The position numbers and the translations under genes are program-made. A DNA stretch of 64,000 nucleotides, from the NCBI GenBank assembly GCA_023415305.1, contig JAEZKZ010000094.1, positions 124,001 through 188,000 of the forward strand, given 5' to 3'. The stretch's first letter is position 1, and each line of letters starts with the position of its first letter. The notes beneath the pieces were generated by a model that saw only the letters and a program-made list of their open reading frames with translations, was not told the DNA's origin and ran no database searches. Origin of the DNA: Bacillota bacterium. Lineage in GTDB: Bacteria > Bacillota > Clostridia > Acetivibrionales > DSM-1351. Below, in pieces: positions 42,403-51,575 of the stretch.

Positions 42403-42437
42403 TCTTTTACACCCCCATAGTTTCTAAATACTTATGT

Positions 42438-42617
42438 TTATGTACATTTGTAATTATATACCATGGAAGTGTTTTCGAAAATATTACTTTTGCAGTTTTT
42501 TGTAAAAGATTTTAATCTATCGATTTCAATTAATAAAATATCCAATACTTTTCGTATCGTTACCGACATATAAACAAGATACTTCAGTAGTAAATACATT
42601 ACTTTATTTATGATCAT
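42438..42617 (-). CDS. Possible small hydrophobic/basic phage protein
   Basis: A 59-residue frame starts at ATG 42617 (GGGAG 4 bases upstream) with a hydrophobic N-terminal half (VMYLLLKYLVYMSVTI) and a basic tail. It lies right after the tail gene, where small XkdX- or toxin-like proteins often occur, but no family is recognised. It may be spurious. Confidence 0.3.
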   Translation of the reverse strand: MIINKVMYLLLKYLVYMSVTIRKVLDILLIEIDRLKSFTKNCKSNIFENTSMVYNYKCT

Positions 42618-42653
42618 TTTAGCTCCCATTACATCGCAGTATTATCCAATTGT

Positions 42654-43184
42654 CTACCAAGTGATATCCTTCCAGCTATCATCTTCACAGGCCAATATCT
42701 GCGCTTTTAACTCATGGAACTTAACCCACTGACTTTTTAGATGTATGTCGAAACCATCAAAATATAGTTTCCGAAATTGATCGACAGTGTACTCTTTAGG
42801 AAACCCGCCCTTTTCTTTCCACAGTACGGTTGTTTGTAATCCAGCATTAATCCCTGATAGGTATGCAATCATGTTATACTGGTCTTGCCTTTCAAATCCG
42901 TAAAACCTTGTTTCACCGTCAGCATCAGAATAAAACCCACTAAGGATTGAAGCTGTACAAGCATTATCTAATTCAGCTATTTTAGAAAGTTTATAATGGT
43001 GATTAATGTCTGATTGATTTGCCCCCTCAACCCACTTTTCTCCATTCCATTTGGCCTTATAAAACCCAATTTCATTTGTATCCGGAAGAACAGTGATACA
43101 ACCATCAGGAATATCATTATAATCATCTAAAATTACATCACATAAAAAATAACCGTTTACATCCACTTTTGCAACTTGTCTCAT
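42654..43184 (-). CDS. Phage tail-associated protein (DUF4376-like)
   Basis: This 176-residue protein has an N-terminal beta domain (VAKVDVNGYFLCDVILDD) and a helical domain containing DADGETRFYGFERQDQYNMI, which resembles DUF4376-type tail accessory proteins found after tail fibres in siphoviruses. It follows the baseplate protein gene by 11 bp and is transcribed with it. It probably sits at the tail tip or assists fibre assembly. Confidence 0.6.
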   Translation of the reverse strand: MRQVAKVDVNGYFLCDVILDDYNDIPDGCITVLPDTNEIGFYKAKWNGEKWVEGANQSDINHHYKLSKIAELDNACTASILSGFYSDADGETRFYGFERQDQYNMIAYLSGINAGLQTTVLWKEKGGFPKEYTVDQFRKLYFDGFDIHLKSQWVKFHELKAQILACEDDSWKDITW

Positions 43185-43195
43185 AAATATACCTC

Positions 43196-44026
43196 CTAAC
43201 CTGCGTAATAGACTATATGGGCAGTTATTGACTGACCACTTGTAAATATTGATTGAAATACATATAAGTTGCCAGTCTCAGCTATACTTAAGCCAACACC
43301 AGTTTGACCTGTGGAAGTATTCGTAATCGGTATATTTACATACCCTGAAGGTGGTCTATATCCTGCAGGTAAATTTGCTACAACAGTATTTAGGACGACA
43401 GTTCCAGCTGTTAAATTTAGGCTCAAAACAACAAAACCGGAATCGTTTTTTGAGTACTTTAGTGTACCAGTCCAACCGTTTTGTAATGTCGCATTGAAAA
43501 CAGTTCCCATGGCTTTTTTAGCTAAAGTGTTTATACTATGAGCGTTTGTATTATCCGACAAATGCGACTCAACTCTATTTGTTAAATCAACGACATCTAT
43601 TGCCTCTAATTCCTGCCTGAGCTGCGTTAAAATATCAAATTCAGTTGTACTTTCTACTGCGGATGGACTAAGTAAATCTGTTATAACCTGAAAACTAAAT
43701 CTCGAAGTGCTGAGTCTTTCTCCTGCTGCACCATATAACTGTATACTCGCGATAATATTCCCAGGAGCAGCTGTATCGTTGGTTCCTACTACATATGTAT
43801 ACCCTGTAGATACTTTAACTAGATCCCCCTGGACAAAAGTACCGTCAGGCTTTGCAAAAATAATATTTGCGTGATGTACCTTAGAGTAGTCTATTTCAAC
43901 ATTATTATCATAAATCTTTATGTTTAATATATTTGTTAAATTGTCGTGGGATACAAGCTTTATCCCGGTTTTTATATAATCCGGCTCGGTTATTTGTAGT
44001 ACTATGTCATGTGTTTTTGTTATCAT
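43196..44026 (-). CDS. Phage baseplate upper protein (BppU-like N terminus)
   Basis: This 276-residue protein starts with a BppU-type domain (about residues 1-110), with the characteristic F-x-K-P-D-G segment (IIFAKPDGTFVQGDL). A short coiled region (about 130-165) follows, then a C-terminal beta domain (about 170-276) rich in Gly/Thr/Val, which looks like a receptor-binding or trimerising head. It likely anchors the host-binding protein to the baseplate. Confidence 0.72.
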   Translation of the reverse strand: MITKTHDIVLQITEPDYIKTGIKLVSHDNLTNILNIKIYDNNVEIDYSKVHHANIIFAKPDGTFVQGDLVKVSTGYTYVVGTNDTAAPGNIIASIQLYGAAGERLSTSRFSFQVITDLLSPSAVESTTEFDILTQLRQELEAIDVVDLTNRVESHLSDNTNAHSINTLAKKAMGTVFNATLQNGWTGTLKYSKNDSGFVVLSLNLTAGTVVLNTVVANLPAGYRPPSGYVNIPITNTSTGQTGVGLSIAETGNLYVFQSIFTSGQSITAHIVYYAG

Positions 44027-44050
44027 TATTCAATCAATCCCTTCCTGATA

Positions 44051-44317
44051 TTAAGTGGGAGATACATTGTATCTAATCTTTCCGATAATTATGTAAGTAC
44101 CGCTTACAGACGCCAGAAGAACTCTATCACCAATATTCGGAATATATCCTGAAATATACGGATATTGTTTTTCACTCTCTGTGCTCTCCCCATCAAAAGT
44201 AACTTTTGCTGCTCCATTTGAAAATAAACTTGATATTGTTGCAAGTTTAAAAGCTTTATACTCCTTGTCATTCCTTATGTTGTTTAAAAATTCACCTGCA
44301 CTTGGTATTTCACTCAT
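44051..44317 (-). CDS. Small phage tail/baseplate protein
   Basis: This 88-residue protein has an N-terminal helix (PSAGEFLNNIRNDKEYKAF) and an OB-like beta barrel (AAKVTFDG, SGYIPNIGDRVLLASVSGTY). The pattern is common in small tail-spike hub or cell-puncturing accessory proteins encoded next to tail hub genes. Its start overlaps the stop of the upstream hub gene by 4 bp. Exact function is not known. Confidence 0.6.
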   Translation of the reverse strand: MSEIPSAGEFLNNIRNDKEYKAFKLATISSLFSNGAAKVTFDGESTESEKQYPYISGYIPNIGDRVLLASVSGTYIIIGKIRYNVSPT

Positions 44318-45435
44318 ATATTAACAATCCTCCTTACGCTGTGTCGCATTCTACCACCGGCCTGTAAATCCATGCTCCATTCGGTTTCAATGTGCTTTGA
44401 TGATATCGCTAAACTTTTATACTCAATAAATAGAGTGTCCATAAATGTGTGATGTGGCATTAATGCTGTCTCAAACTGGACTTTTTCATATATTTGACTA
44501 GCATTATAGGCTATCCTTTTTGTATAGGCATCTAATGTCGACTGATCTAGAGTATCGTCAATTTGTCTATAATCTACAATTGTTCGGCCACGATTGAGTG
44601 TTGATGTTATAGACGTTGCCGAGTCATTTACATATGTACTTGTCAAAGGTTGCTTTTCCGGATTTGAAGCCGTAACAACCCATTTATTTGGAACATTAAA
44701 TAAGTCAAGTTCATTTATCGCACCTCCACAAATAATACTTAATTCATCTGTTTTATACGAATAATCTACTTCTCTGTCAGATGGCAAAATATATGGTTTA
44801 CTAGTAAAAAACCCGTAAGTATCTACCCACAAAGATGTGTAATTAATTTCAGATAATAGTTGATTTAAAACTTCTAGTTTACTTGAACCGATTTCAAATT
44901 CTTTATCAGTTGAAATTACCCCGCTATGATCTGTAATGTTAATTTTATATATCAATGCACTATTAATAATCAAAGATATCGCATCAATATATTTTGTTCC
45001 AGCCGGAATGTAGTAACGATTATCAAATTTGTCTTCTTTTAAGATAACGCTTGAATCGTAGGCTTCAACTTCTCTCCATATTCCATCATTGTTATCTTTT
45101 CTTGTTGGAGACGATAGTAAAAATATGCCTAATGACCACTCAATGTAATTCCCATCAGGCATCTTTAAAAGAAAGACTGGTCGAACTCTGTCATTCAACC
45201 AGTCTACTTCATTTAGTTCTATTTCCTTAAAGGTAAAAACTCCAGTTCTCTTTATATCTGCCAAGCTGTTAAAATCAATTGAATTCCCTGAAGGCGTCCC
45301 GGACAATACACCTATTTTGACCTCATTTTTATTTAGTAGATCATATCGAAATTTAATTTCGCGTACTCCTGTTTTAGCATGAAGTTGATTTATTACATCC
45401 TCAGTACTATATCCTCCTATAGCTAAATTTAGCAT
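44314..45435 (-). CDS. Phage tail protein, DUF5048-like hub component
   Basis: This 373-residue protein begins MLNLAIGGYSTEDVINQLHA and contains the beta-rich hub-like domain typical of DUF5048 tail proteins. Notable segments are RPVFLLKMPDGNYIEWSLGI and SKLEVLNQLLSEINYTSLWV, resembling the tail hub fold of gp27-like proteins. It lies 5 bp after the large adhesive tail protein and 4 bp into the next gene, so it is part of a tightly packed tail-tip module. Confidence 0.68.
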   Translation of the reverse strand: MLNLAIGGYSTEDVINQLHAKTGVREIKFRYDLLNKNEVKIGVLSGTPSGNSIDFNSLADIKRTGVFTFKEIELNEVDWLNDRVRPVFLLKMPDGNYIEWSLGIFLLSSPTRKDNNDGIWREVEAYDSSVILKEDKFDNRYYIPAGTKYIDAISLIINSALIYKINITDHSGVISTDKEFEIGSSKLEVLNQLLSEINYTSLWVDTYGFFTSKPYILPSDREVDYSYKTDELSIICGGAINELDLFNVPNKWVVTASNPEKQPLTSTYVNDSATSITSTLNRGRTIVDYRQIDDTLDQSTLDAYTKRIAYNASQIYEKVQFETALMPHHTFMDTLFIEYKSLAISSKHIETEWSMDLQAGGRMRHSVRRIVNI

Positions 45436-45440
45436 ATCTT

Positions 45441-47219
45441 CTATACCTCCAGATTCTCGTTGTAATCCGTCTGATTTATCGAAAAGTTAACTGCATACCC
45501 AGCAAAATGATCTGATATATTTATTTCAGACAAATTTCCATAAAGCTTACGTCTACCATCTCTATATAATACAATCCCCTTAAGGTGCAAAATATTTAGT
45601 AATCGATGATAATCAGATTCTTCTTTTATGTAGAAGGATAGTGAAATCCTAGAAGATAAGTGTTCTGAATATTCTGCTACAGGGTATATCCTTCCGGTAA
45701 AATAATTTGATGTATTAGGGGTACTGATAGTTATACTTTTTAAAGGTCTCTCATTTAGATTATGTTTAACTTCAAATATGTCGTTTAATTCCGTCACAGG
45801 AGCAAATACAGACCTATTAATTTTGCTGGATGTAATAGTTTTTATATCACTATCAAAAAAAGATCCTATATTACTGACAGCCCTAACGAAATATTTATAC
45901 TGTTTATTACTTTCGACTGTGTAATCCTTTAACATATTGTTTGTTGATTTAGCAATACATTTAAAATCACTAGATTTAATATTTGCCCTATATAATAATA
46001 AACTACTATTGTCTGCTATATCACTTATAACATCAATACTATATTTACCATTAACAAGTAATATAGGCGGTTTTTCTGGTTTTGGAGTGTTTATTGAAAA
46101 GCTTGCAACTCCCCAAGCTGAATATATATCAAATTCATTCTTAACCCTTACTTTTGCAATATAATCTCCATCATCTAAAAATGTAGTAACCGTGTGAGAT
46201 TTAATAGATACACCCGGTATATCTCCAGTACTATATATTATATTGCTACCCTGCAAAATTTGAACTTGATAGGTTTGTTGCGACTCAGAAGCCCATATTA
46301 TAGTTGGTTTAGGAGTATTAGTATTAGCTATTTCTGTTATACCGGGAGTACTAGGAGCGCCAACAGCGTAAAATACAGATATGTCACTCGCGGGGCTTGA
46401 CTCATTGAACTCGTTATATGTTATCACTTTCCAATATATATTCCCAGTAGGAAGTGTATTCGCTGGCATATTGTAATAATTGTTGCCTGTTGTTTGAGTT
46501 ACTGTTGTCCATGTCGTGCCATTTGTACTCCACTTAAGGTCAAATTTATTCTGACTTTCTCCAGTTGAATTATTATATTGCCATTTGAATTGTACAATAT
46601 CTGAATTTTGAACATATAACCCAATTGGATCTAATGCCGTAGGTTTTTCAGGAATGGTATCCTCATATGTGACCCTAAGTGTTGGAGGATTTGTTGTGTT
46701 CCTTCCATATATCTGCCATACAGCACCATCGCCATAATCTATATACCTTCTATCTTCCACCCATAATATAGCCAACCCATTGGTTTTGAAATTAGTATTA
46801 CTTATGTATGATAAAATATCTATTTCTAGGTATGACTGTTTTGGAGTGGCTAAATCAATTTGTAAATCTCCCCCTCCAAATTTTGGTAAGTCCAAATTTA
46901 AGCTACTATATGTATCTGTTTCAGTGAAATTTTTCTCCATCGGGTGGATTATGAGTGGTTTAAAATCATAATACTGATTTACTTCAACATCATTTATAGA
47001 ATATACTCTTAAATAAGTAGATGTGATAGTTTTCCCAGTGGGCAAAGCTGAAAAATCAAATTTCAGCAGTGTAATGTATTTCATTTCTTGCCCTTGTGAG
47101 TAAGACTGGTTGAAAGCTCCTGTCAATAAAACAGATGCTGAACCGAAACTACTTGTAGGATTTTCTTTATCAATATATGTATCAACTATACATGGTAAGT
47201 CAATAGTATGCCTTCCCAT
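45441..47219 (-). CDS. Large modular tail protein (DNRLRE + fibronectin-type domains)
   Basis: This 592-residue protein has an N-terminal DNRLRE-type beta domain (about residues 1-190; DTYIDKENPTSSFGSASVLL, YITLLKFDFSALP). This fold is otherwise found in secreted polysaccharide-active proteins. Two or three fibronectin III-like repeats follow (about 200-460), and then a C-terminal distal-tail-like domain (about 470-592; ESDYHRLLNILHLKGIVLYR). It replaces the usual Dit-like protein after the tape measure. The added modules probably bind cell-surface glycan. Its ATG overlaps the tape measure stop (TAATG). Confidence 0.72.
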   Translation of the reverse strand: MGRHTIDLPCIVDTYIDKENPTSSFGSASVLLTGAFNQSYSQGQEMKYITLLKFDFSALPTGKTITSTYLRVYSINDVEVNQYYDFKPLIIHPMEKNFTETDTYSSLNLDLPKFGGGDLQIDLATPKQSYLEIDILSYISNTNFKTNGLAILWVEDRRYIDYGDGAVWQIYGRNTTNPPTLRVTYEDTIPEKPTALDPIGLYVQNSDIVQFKWQYNNSTGESQNKFDLKWSTNGTTWTTVTQTTGNNYYNMPANTLPTGNIYWKVITYNEFNESSPASDISVFYAVGAPSTPGITEIANTNTPKPTIIWASESQQTYQVQILQGSNIIYSTGDIPGVSIKSHTVTTFLDDGDYIAKVRVKNEFDIYSAWGVASFSINTPKPEKPPILLVNGKYSIDVISDIADNSSLLLYRANIKSSDFKCIAKSTNNMLKDYTVESNKQYKYFVRAVSNIGSFFDSDIKTITSSKINRSVFAPVTELNDIFEVKHNLNERPLKSITISTPNTSNYFTGRIYPVAEYSEHLSSRISLSFYIKEESDYHRLLNILHLKGIVLYRDGRRKLYGNLSEINISDHFAGYAVNFSINQTDYNENLEV

Positions 47220-48928
47220 TACCCCATCACCGCCCTTACTCTGCCTGCTTGTTTTACTCCTGTCGCAAGATTTTTAATCTTTTGCAACTCATCAATTTGT
47301 GATACATCAACGGTAAAGTAAAAATTGTTAGTTTCTTGATTGCTCCCTTTACCCTCGTTTCTGGCCATATTTAATGATTCACGATTATTATATACTTTAC
47401 TTCCGGCCGGCAGGTCAATAAGTTCTGGCCCCTCTTCGCCAACCCAAGTTAATCCACCACGCCAATTACTTGTACCTTTTGCATTACGGCCTATATAATT
47501 CCCTGCATTGTTAACTGAGTTAGCCATCCTTCCAACATTATTCCCAACGTTATTCATAGTTCGATTTAATTCATCACCTTTACCAACTATTACAGCTATA
47601 ACCGCTGCCAACGCTATTAGCGCAGCTGTAACACCCACGATTATTGCTGTAGTTTTTAATGTTGATGGACTCATCGCTGTAAAGGTGGCTGTCAAATCCC
47701 CTATAGCCTTTGCAACAGTCAATGATACAATTAATATACTTCCGATAGTAGCTACAATAGCAAGAATTTGAGGGTCGATTTTGCTAAGTATATCAAAGAA
47801 GCCCGAGAATAGTGGTAAGAGCGCAACAGCCAAAGTGTTTTTTGTCGCTTCTCCAATTTTGTTAAATTCCGTCATCTTATCATCGAGTGCATCAAACTTG
47901 GCTATAGTCTCATCAGACATTACATATCCTAATTCATGCGCCCGTTCAGCATAACTTTTTATGCCTGTGCTTCCTTCATCAATTAATGTGTTAAGTTCCC
48001 TTGCAGATTTCCCAAAGATTTGCATTGCAAGAGAATCCCGTTCAGTTTCGTTTTTTACTTTACCAAGAGCATCAATTACATTATAGAAAACCTGCTCACT
48101 ATCTTTTAATTGGCCGTTATTCTCTGTAACTCGTACATGTAATTTTCTAAAAGCTTCCGCTGCCTCTCCAGTTCCTGTTCTAGCGGAGTCCATTGATTTA
48201 GTCATTTTAGATAAAGTACTACCAATAGTCTCAACCGGTACTTCAAGATATTCTGCTGCATACTTAAATTCCTGTATCTTTTCAATGGATAGCCCAGTTT
48301 TAGATGATAATTCCATGATTTCGCCAGCAGTATGAGCTGTTTCGATTGTCAGTTTTCCAAATCCGGTTATTAAAGCAGTTGTCGCTCCTAGTAACGCCAC
48401 AGTAGATACTTTTTGCTTATCAAGTGCACTAATGGCATTTTGTGCTCCTGAAGGTAGATTGATTCCTAAAGTATTTACAAGATCGTTAAGTTTTCCTCCG
48501 AAACTGCTTGTCTTTTCGGTTACTTCATCCGATTTTAGCCCATACTTTTCCATAGTTTTTTGCGCTTGGTCAAGCTGATTATTGTTTTTCTTAAGTTCAT
48601 TGTCCAGACTAATTAATTCAGCTTCAGCATTATTAAGAGAAGCCTGCCAGCCCATTGTCCTTTTGTCGGCTTCTCCATATTTTTGAGCAGATGCTGTCAG
48701 AGCTTCCCTTATTTTATCAATCTTTTCTTTTTGAGTACTTAATCTATCCTCTAAAGCTTTGTTTTTAGCGGTTAGTGCTTCAACGCTTTTTGAATTTTCC
48801 GAATACTTGGCTGATATTAAAGTCAGTGCTGATGCATTTACTTTGAGCCCACTTTCTATTTGTTTTAATGCCTCCCTGAATTCTCGTTCTCCCTGTAGCG
48901 TTATTTTTGCTCCTATATCTTCAGCCAT
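47219..48928 (-). CDS. Tail tape measure protein
   Basis: This 569-residue protein has a long coiled-coil N terminus (about residues 35-145, with ALTAKNKALEDRLSTQKEKI), a conserved GLSIEKIQEFKYAAEYLEV-type segment (about 215-260), and hydrophobic membrane-like stretches around 385-460. Tape measure proteins set tail length and help DNA entry; this length implies a rather short siphovirus tail. The ATG overlaps the stop codon of the frameshifted chaperone frame. No peptidase or lytic domain is seen. Confidence 0.85.
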   Translation of the reverse strand: MAEDIGAKITLQGEREFREALKQIESGLKVNASALTLISAKYSENSKSVEALTAKNKALEDRLSTQKEKIDKIREALTASAQKYGEADKRTMGWQASLNNAEAELISLDNELKKNNNQLDQAQKTMEKYGLKSDEVTEKTSSFGGKLNDLVNTLGINLPSGAQNAISALDKQKVSTVALLGATTALITGFGKLTIETAHTAGEIMELSSKTGLSIEKIQEFKYAAEYLEVPVETIGSTLSKMTKSMDSARTGTGEAAEAFRKLHVRVTENNGQLKDSEQVFYNVIDALGKVKNETERDSLAMQIFGKSARELNTLIDEGSTGIKSYAERAHELGYVMSDETIAKFDALDDKMTEFNKIGEATKNTLAVALLPLFSGFFDILSKIDPQILAIVATIGSILIVSLTVAKAIGDLTATFTAMSPSTLKTTAIIVGVTAALIALAAVIAVIVGKGDELNRTMNNVGNNVGRMANSVNNAGNYIGRNAKGTSNWRGGLTWVGEEGPELIDLPAGSKVYNNRESLNMARNEGKGSNQETNNFYFTVDVSQIDELQKIKNLATGVKQAGRVRAVMG

Positions 48929-49176
48929 TAATCTACCTCCTCTCCTGGTATAATATCATCAATACTTTCATATCTCTTTTTCGAATCAGTAAAGTACAGA
49001 TATTCGTCGTATAGAAGAAGTAATTTTCTGAGTGTCATTTTCCAGACTTCTTTTTCCGAATACCCAAGTATTGTTTTACCTATAAAGATCAGCTGTGCAA
49101 AGTTTATTTCTGGTTCCTTCTTTGCGCCCGGTTTAGCTTCAGTTTCGTCCCACCCTGCACAGCAATCAAGTTTTTT
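48928..49176 (-). CDS. Tail assembly chaperone extension made by -1 frameshift (gpGT-like)
   Basis: The upstream chaperone contains the heptamer A-AAA-AAC at 49170-49176 in the zero-frame phase needed for -1 slippage. The -1 frame is open from there for 80 codons to a TAA that overlaps the tape measure ATG. It encodes a helical domain (INFAQLIFIGKTILGYSEKE, then MTLRKLLLLYDEY) typical of T-type chaperone ends. There is no start codon or ribosome site of its own. The fused product would be about 201 residues (121 shared). This mirrors lambda G/GT and the chaperones of most siphoviruses. Confidence 0.82.
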   Translation of the reverse strand, partial: KKLDCCAGWDETEAKPGAKKEPEINFAQLIFIGKTILGYSEKEVWKMTLRKLLLLYDEYLYFTDSKKRYESIDDIIPGEEVD

Positions 49177-49532
49177 TCAACTTCCTCCACTTCTGCAACC
49201 TTATCTGCTGGTAATCCTTTTAAAAGAGCCTCTCTTATCTTTTGCCCTAGCTCCTTAATACCACCAACCCCGTCAGTATATCTTTTGATCTTTTTTTCAT
49301 CAACTAAAGATTTCTTTGCGTCCGGATGCTCTTCGTTCCATATTTCCGCGTCTTCGTTAAGCATTGCGACGGCAAGCCATACAGATTCTGCCAAATCATT
49401 AAAGGGTTCATTCAGCATATTCTCAATACTCCCGAATTTTTCAATGCAAAGTTCCAGTACGTTGATGTTAAAAATCAGATTTCTTTCACAATCAAGCGTA
49501 ATTGGTATTCCCAATCTTTTTATATCGCTCAT
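49104..49532 (-). CDS. Tail assembly chaperone (gpG-like, zero frame)
   Basis: This 142-residue protein is encoded between the major tail protein and tape measure genes, the standard place for the tail chaperone. It is helical (VLELCIEKFGSIENMLNEPF, VAEVEEVEKNLIAVQGG) and has a basic end (NRAQRRNQK). Near codon 121 it carries a slippery A-AAA-AAC site that yields the longer GT product. G and GT coat the tape measure protein during tail assembly and are absent from finished virions. Confidence 0.8.
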   Translation of the reverse strand: MSDIKRLGIPITLDCERNLIFNINVLELCIEKFGSIENMLNEPFNDLAESVWLAVAMLNEDAEIWNEEHPDAKKSLVDEKKIKRYTDGVGGIKELGQKIREALLKGLPADKVAEVEEVEKNLIAVQGGTKLKLNRAQRRNQK

Positions 49533-49570
49533 AAATAAAATTAGCGGTCATAAGACCGCTTTTCCTCCAA

Positions 49571-50149
49571 TCATGCTATATTTGCCTTCTGCTTAATATA
49601 GGCGACCGCAGTTGCCAAAGATGGAACTGTAATCTCCTGTTTCCATGCTCCGTCAATCCTTCTCATTATTGTTCCAACAATTGAAGGAGTCTGCCATGAA
49701 ATGTTCTTCCCCTTAGTTTCAGCCGATTCGTCTGGTTCCCCAAATTGAACCTTTGTAAGGAATATAGCTCTGTACATCCTGACACCATCAACCTTTTTGG
49801 ACTGAATAAATCCATAACCAAAGTATGGCTGTACATCAGTATCTTTTGATGTTAACTCCTGAACTGTTTCTTCTCCAACAGTAATCTCACTTAAGGAGTT
49901 GCCCAGAAGATCCTTCCTCATAGTGTCGTTTAATTCATCCTGATTAACCGTTAGTGAGCCATCTGTAAATTCTTTTGCATTCTCAGATAGCGCATCATCA
50001 GCATAAAGTGGTGAATCTGTAGTATTTATTTTGAAATCCGCTTTTATCAGTTTCCTACCCTTTTTGCCTGTACCATACGTAAATGTGCCTGCAACCTCGT
50101 CTTCAGTTAAAGGTGCATATACTGAATACTGTAAACCTATAGCAGCCAT
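49571..50149 (-). CDS. Major tail protein (phi13-type)
   Basis: This 192-residue tail-tube protein begins MAAIGLQYSVYAPLTEDEVA and contains ADFKINTTDSPLYADDALSE and YRAIFLTKVQFGEPDESAET, hallmarks of the phi13-family major tail subunit. Copies stack as hexamers to form the tail tube. It is followed by the chaperone genes and preceded by connector genes. Confidence 0.88.
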   Translation of the reverse strand: MAAIGLQYSVYAPLTEDEVAGTFTYGTGKKGRKLIKADFKINTTDSPLYADDALSENAKEFTDGSLTVNQDELNDTMRKDLLGNSLSEITVGEETVQELTSKDTDVQPYFGYGFIQSKKVDGVRMYRAIFLTKVQFGEPDESAETKGKNISWQTPSIVGTIMRRIDGAWKQEITVPSLATAVAYIKQKANIA

Positions 50150-50161
50150 TATGAATCCCTC

Positions 50162-50623
50162 CTATATTGAATAAATTTTTACTTGTCTGTCGTACTCTGC
50201 AGCCATAGCATCTTTTGATTTTTTGCGGGTTCTGTTTACTGCCGGACGAACAAATGGCCTTTTCCTCAATTTTGAAGTACCACTTTCCATTGCTCGGGCT
50301 TTCAATGCGTTGGGTACTCCTTTTTGGTCGTATCCGGCGAAACCCACTTTAACATTTACATCTCCGTTTCTATCAGTTCCCGCAGGTGATATTCCCAAAG
50401 ATTTGAGTAAGTCTCCAGAACTTTTTTCTTTCTTCCTATCAAATGAACCTGTATCTCCCACTCCAGCGTATGAAGGATCGGCAATATTAGCCTCAAGGTT
50501 TTTTCTGATTTCATCAGCCACCGGGTTGGCTCCAACTTTTACAACTTTCTTTGCGATTTCCTCAGAGCGCGCCCCAAGCGTTTCAATCTTCTTAATCAAA
50601 TCTTTACCTGAGTTAATCGTCAT
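50162..50623 (-). CDS. HK97 gp10-like tail completion protein
   Basis: This 153-residue protein has an N-terminal helix (DLIKKIETLGARSEEIAKKV) and a basic beta-rich remainder (KLRKRPFVRPAVNRTRKK), like HK97 gp10 family proteins that complete the neck or tail terminator. ATG at 50623 overlaps the stop region of the preceding gene; a TTG 9 bases upstream is also possible. It is part of the connector module between capsid and tail tube. Confidence 0.75.
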   Translation of the reverse strand: MTINSGKDLIKKIETLGARSEEIAKKVVKVGANPVADEIRKNLEANIADPSYAGVGDTGSFDRKKEKSSGDLLKSLGISPAGTDRNGDVNVKVGFAGYDQKGVPNALKARAMESGTSKLRKRPFVRPAVNRTRKKSKDAMAAEYDRQVKIYSI

Positions 50624-50957
50624 TACCGCCAATATTGTTCACCACCTCAAACACCCATTCATAATGGGTATATTTTGTATCCTTTTCATACTGAATTGAG
50701 TTAAGTCTCCATGATATCCACTCTGCTTGATTTAATTTCTCCTGAATTTGATCAAAGACAGGATCGAACTCAACTTTAGTAAAATAATCTATGGTCCCTT
50801 GTATTATCTGTTCTTGTATTTTGTCGTCGGCCTCAAATTCTCCTACGGACCCATCTTCGGCCCACACAATGTAGTTACCTTTTTGTTCAGATGCATAATA
50901 GTGAAATACCGGCGGCCCAATGGTAAGTAGAAGAGCTTTTAAATCATTCAGTATCAT
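50613..50957 (-). CDS. Phage head-tail connector/tail terminator-like protein
   Basis: This 114-residue protein (YYASEQKGNYIVWAEDGSVG, HYEWVFEVVNNIG) lies exactly where the tail terminator or minor connector gene is expected, between the head closure and gp10-like genes. It overlaps its neighbours by 14 bp and 11 bp, so the genes are translationally packed. No diagnostic motif is seen; assignment is by gene order and size. Confidence 0.6.
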   Translation of the reverse strand: MILNDLKALLLTIGPPVFHYYASEQKGNYIVWAEDGSVGEFEADDKIQEQIIQGTIDYFTKVEFDPVFDQIQEKLNQAEWISWRLNSIQYEKDTKYTHYEWVFEVVNNIGGNDD

Positions 50958-51282
50958 AGGCGGTCACCACCTTTTTGAGTGTAAGATCTGTTATTAGTTC
51001 TCCACTCTCGTCATCAACGCCGTGGTATGCCCTAGTAACTTCATACTGTTGATTGTCTATAGCTACAACATCGTGGTTATTTATTCCTCTATTCTGTAAG
51101 ATGCGTATTCGTGCGGATGTTTCTATTCCTTCCTGCATTACTGCATTTACTGGGATAGTTTCAAAATTGAGTTCTCCATACCAAGAATCACATTTCAGAA
51201 CTAATCCCTCTTTGGGCGTGTTCCCCGGTTCAGCTATGTTCTCAATCCTGTATATTGAGCATATTCCTTTATCCAATATCAT
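50944..51282 (-). CDS. Head-tail adaptor/stopper-like protein
   Basis: This 112-residue beta-rich protein (YRIENIAEPGNTPKEGLVLK, VAIDNQQYEVTRAYHG) is of the SPP1 gp16-like head closure type by size and place. ATG at 51282 is 10 bases from AAAGGAG; GTG at 51291 abuts it and is rejected. It overlaps the gp6-like gene upstream by 14 bp. Confidence 0.6.
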   Translation of the reverse strand: MILDKGICSIYRIENIAEPGNTPKEGLVLKCDSWYGELNFETIPVNAVMQEGIETSARIRILQNRGINNHDVVAIDNQQYEVTRAYHGVDDESGELITDLTLKKVVTAYDTE

Positions 51283-51562
51283 TAGCAACACGCTCCTTTA
51301 ACCACCGTTCTCGTCGTGCAAGCTTTAACCATTCCGGCATCCCTGTGTTTTTGTCACGGTTCTGATGTCGCCACACGACATAATCAGCCAGCAATACCTC
51401 ATCATCAACATTCCCTTCAACAAGTTTAATTCCGTTTCTAGCAAGTTCTGAATCTGTGGCCTCGATACGCTTTTTTAAGTACTCATCTAAGGATGTATCA
51501 GAGGCCAGGCGGTTAAGCCTGGCCTTGACAATTCCAAGGACTGTAGTTTCATCGTATGCCAT
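51269..51562 (-). CDS. Head-tail connector protein, gp6-like
   Basis: This 97-residue all-helical protein (TVLGIVKARLNRLASDTSLD, LADYVVWRHQNRDKNTGMPE) is typical of HK97 gp6/gp15-like adaptors that form a ring below the portal. It follows the capsid gene by 13 bp and starts the connector module. Confidence 0.75.
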   Translation of the reverse strand: MAYDETTVLGIVKARLNRLASDTSLDEYLKKRIEATDSELARNGIKLVEGNVDDEVLLADYVVWRHQNRDKNTGMPEWLKLARRERWLKERVANDIG

Positions 51563-51575
51563 ATAGCATCACTCC

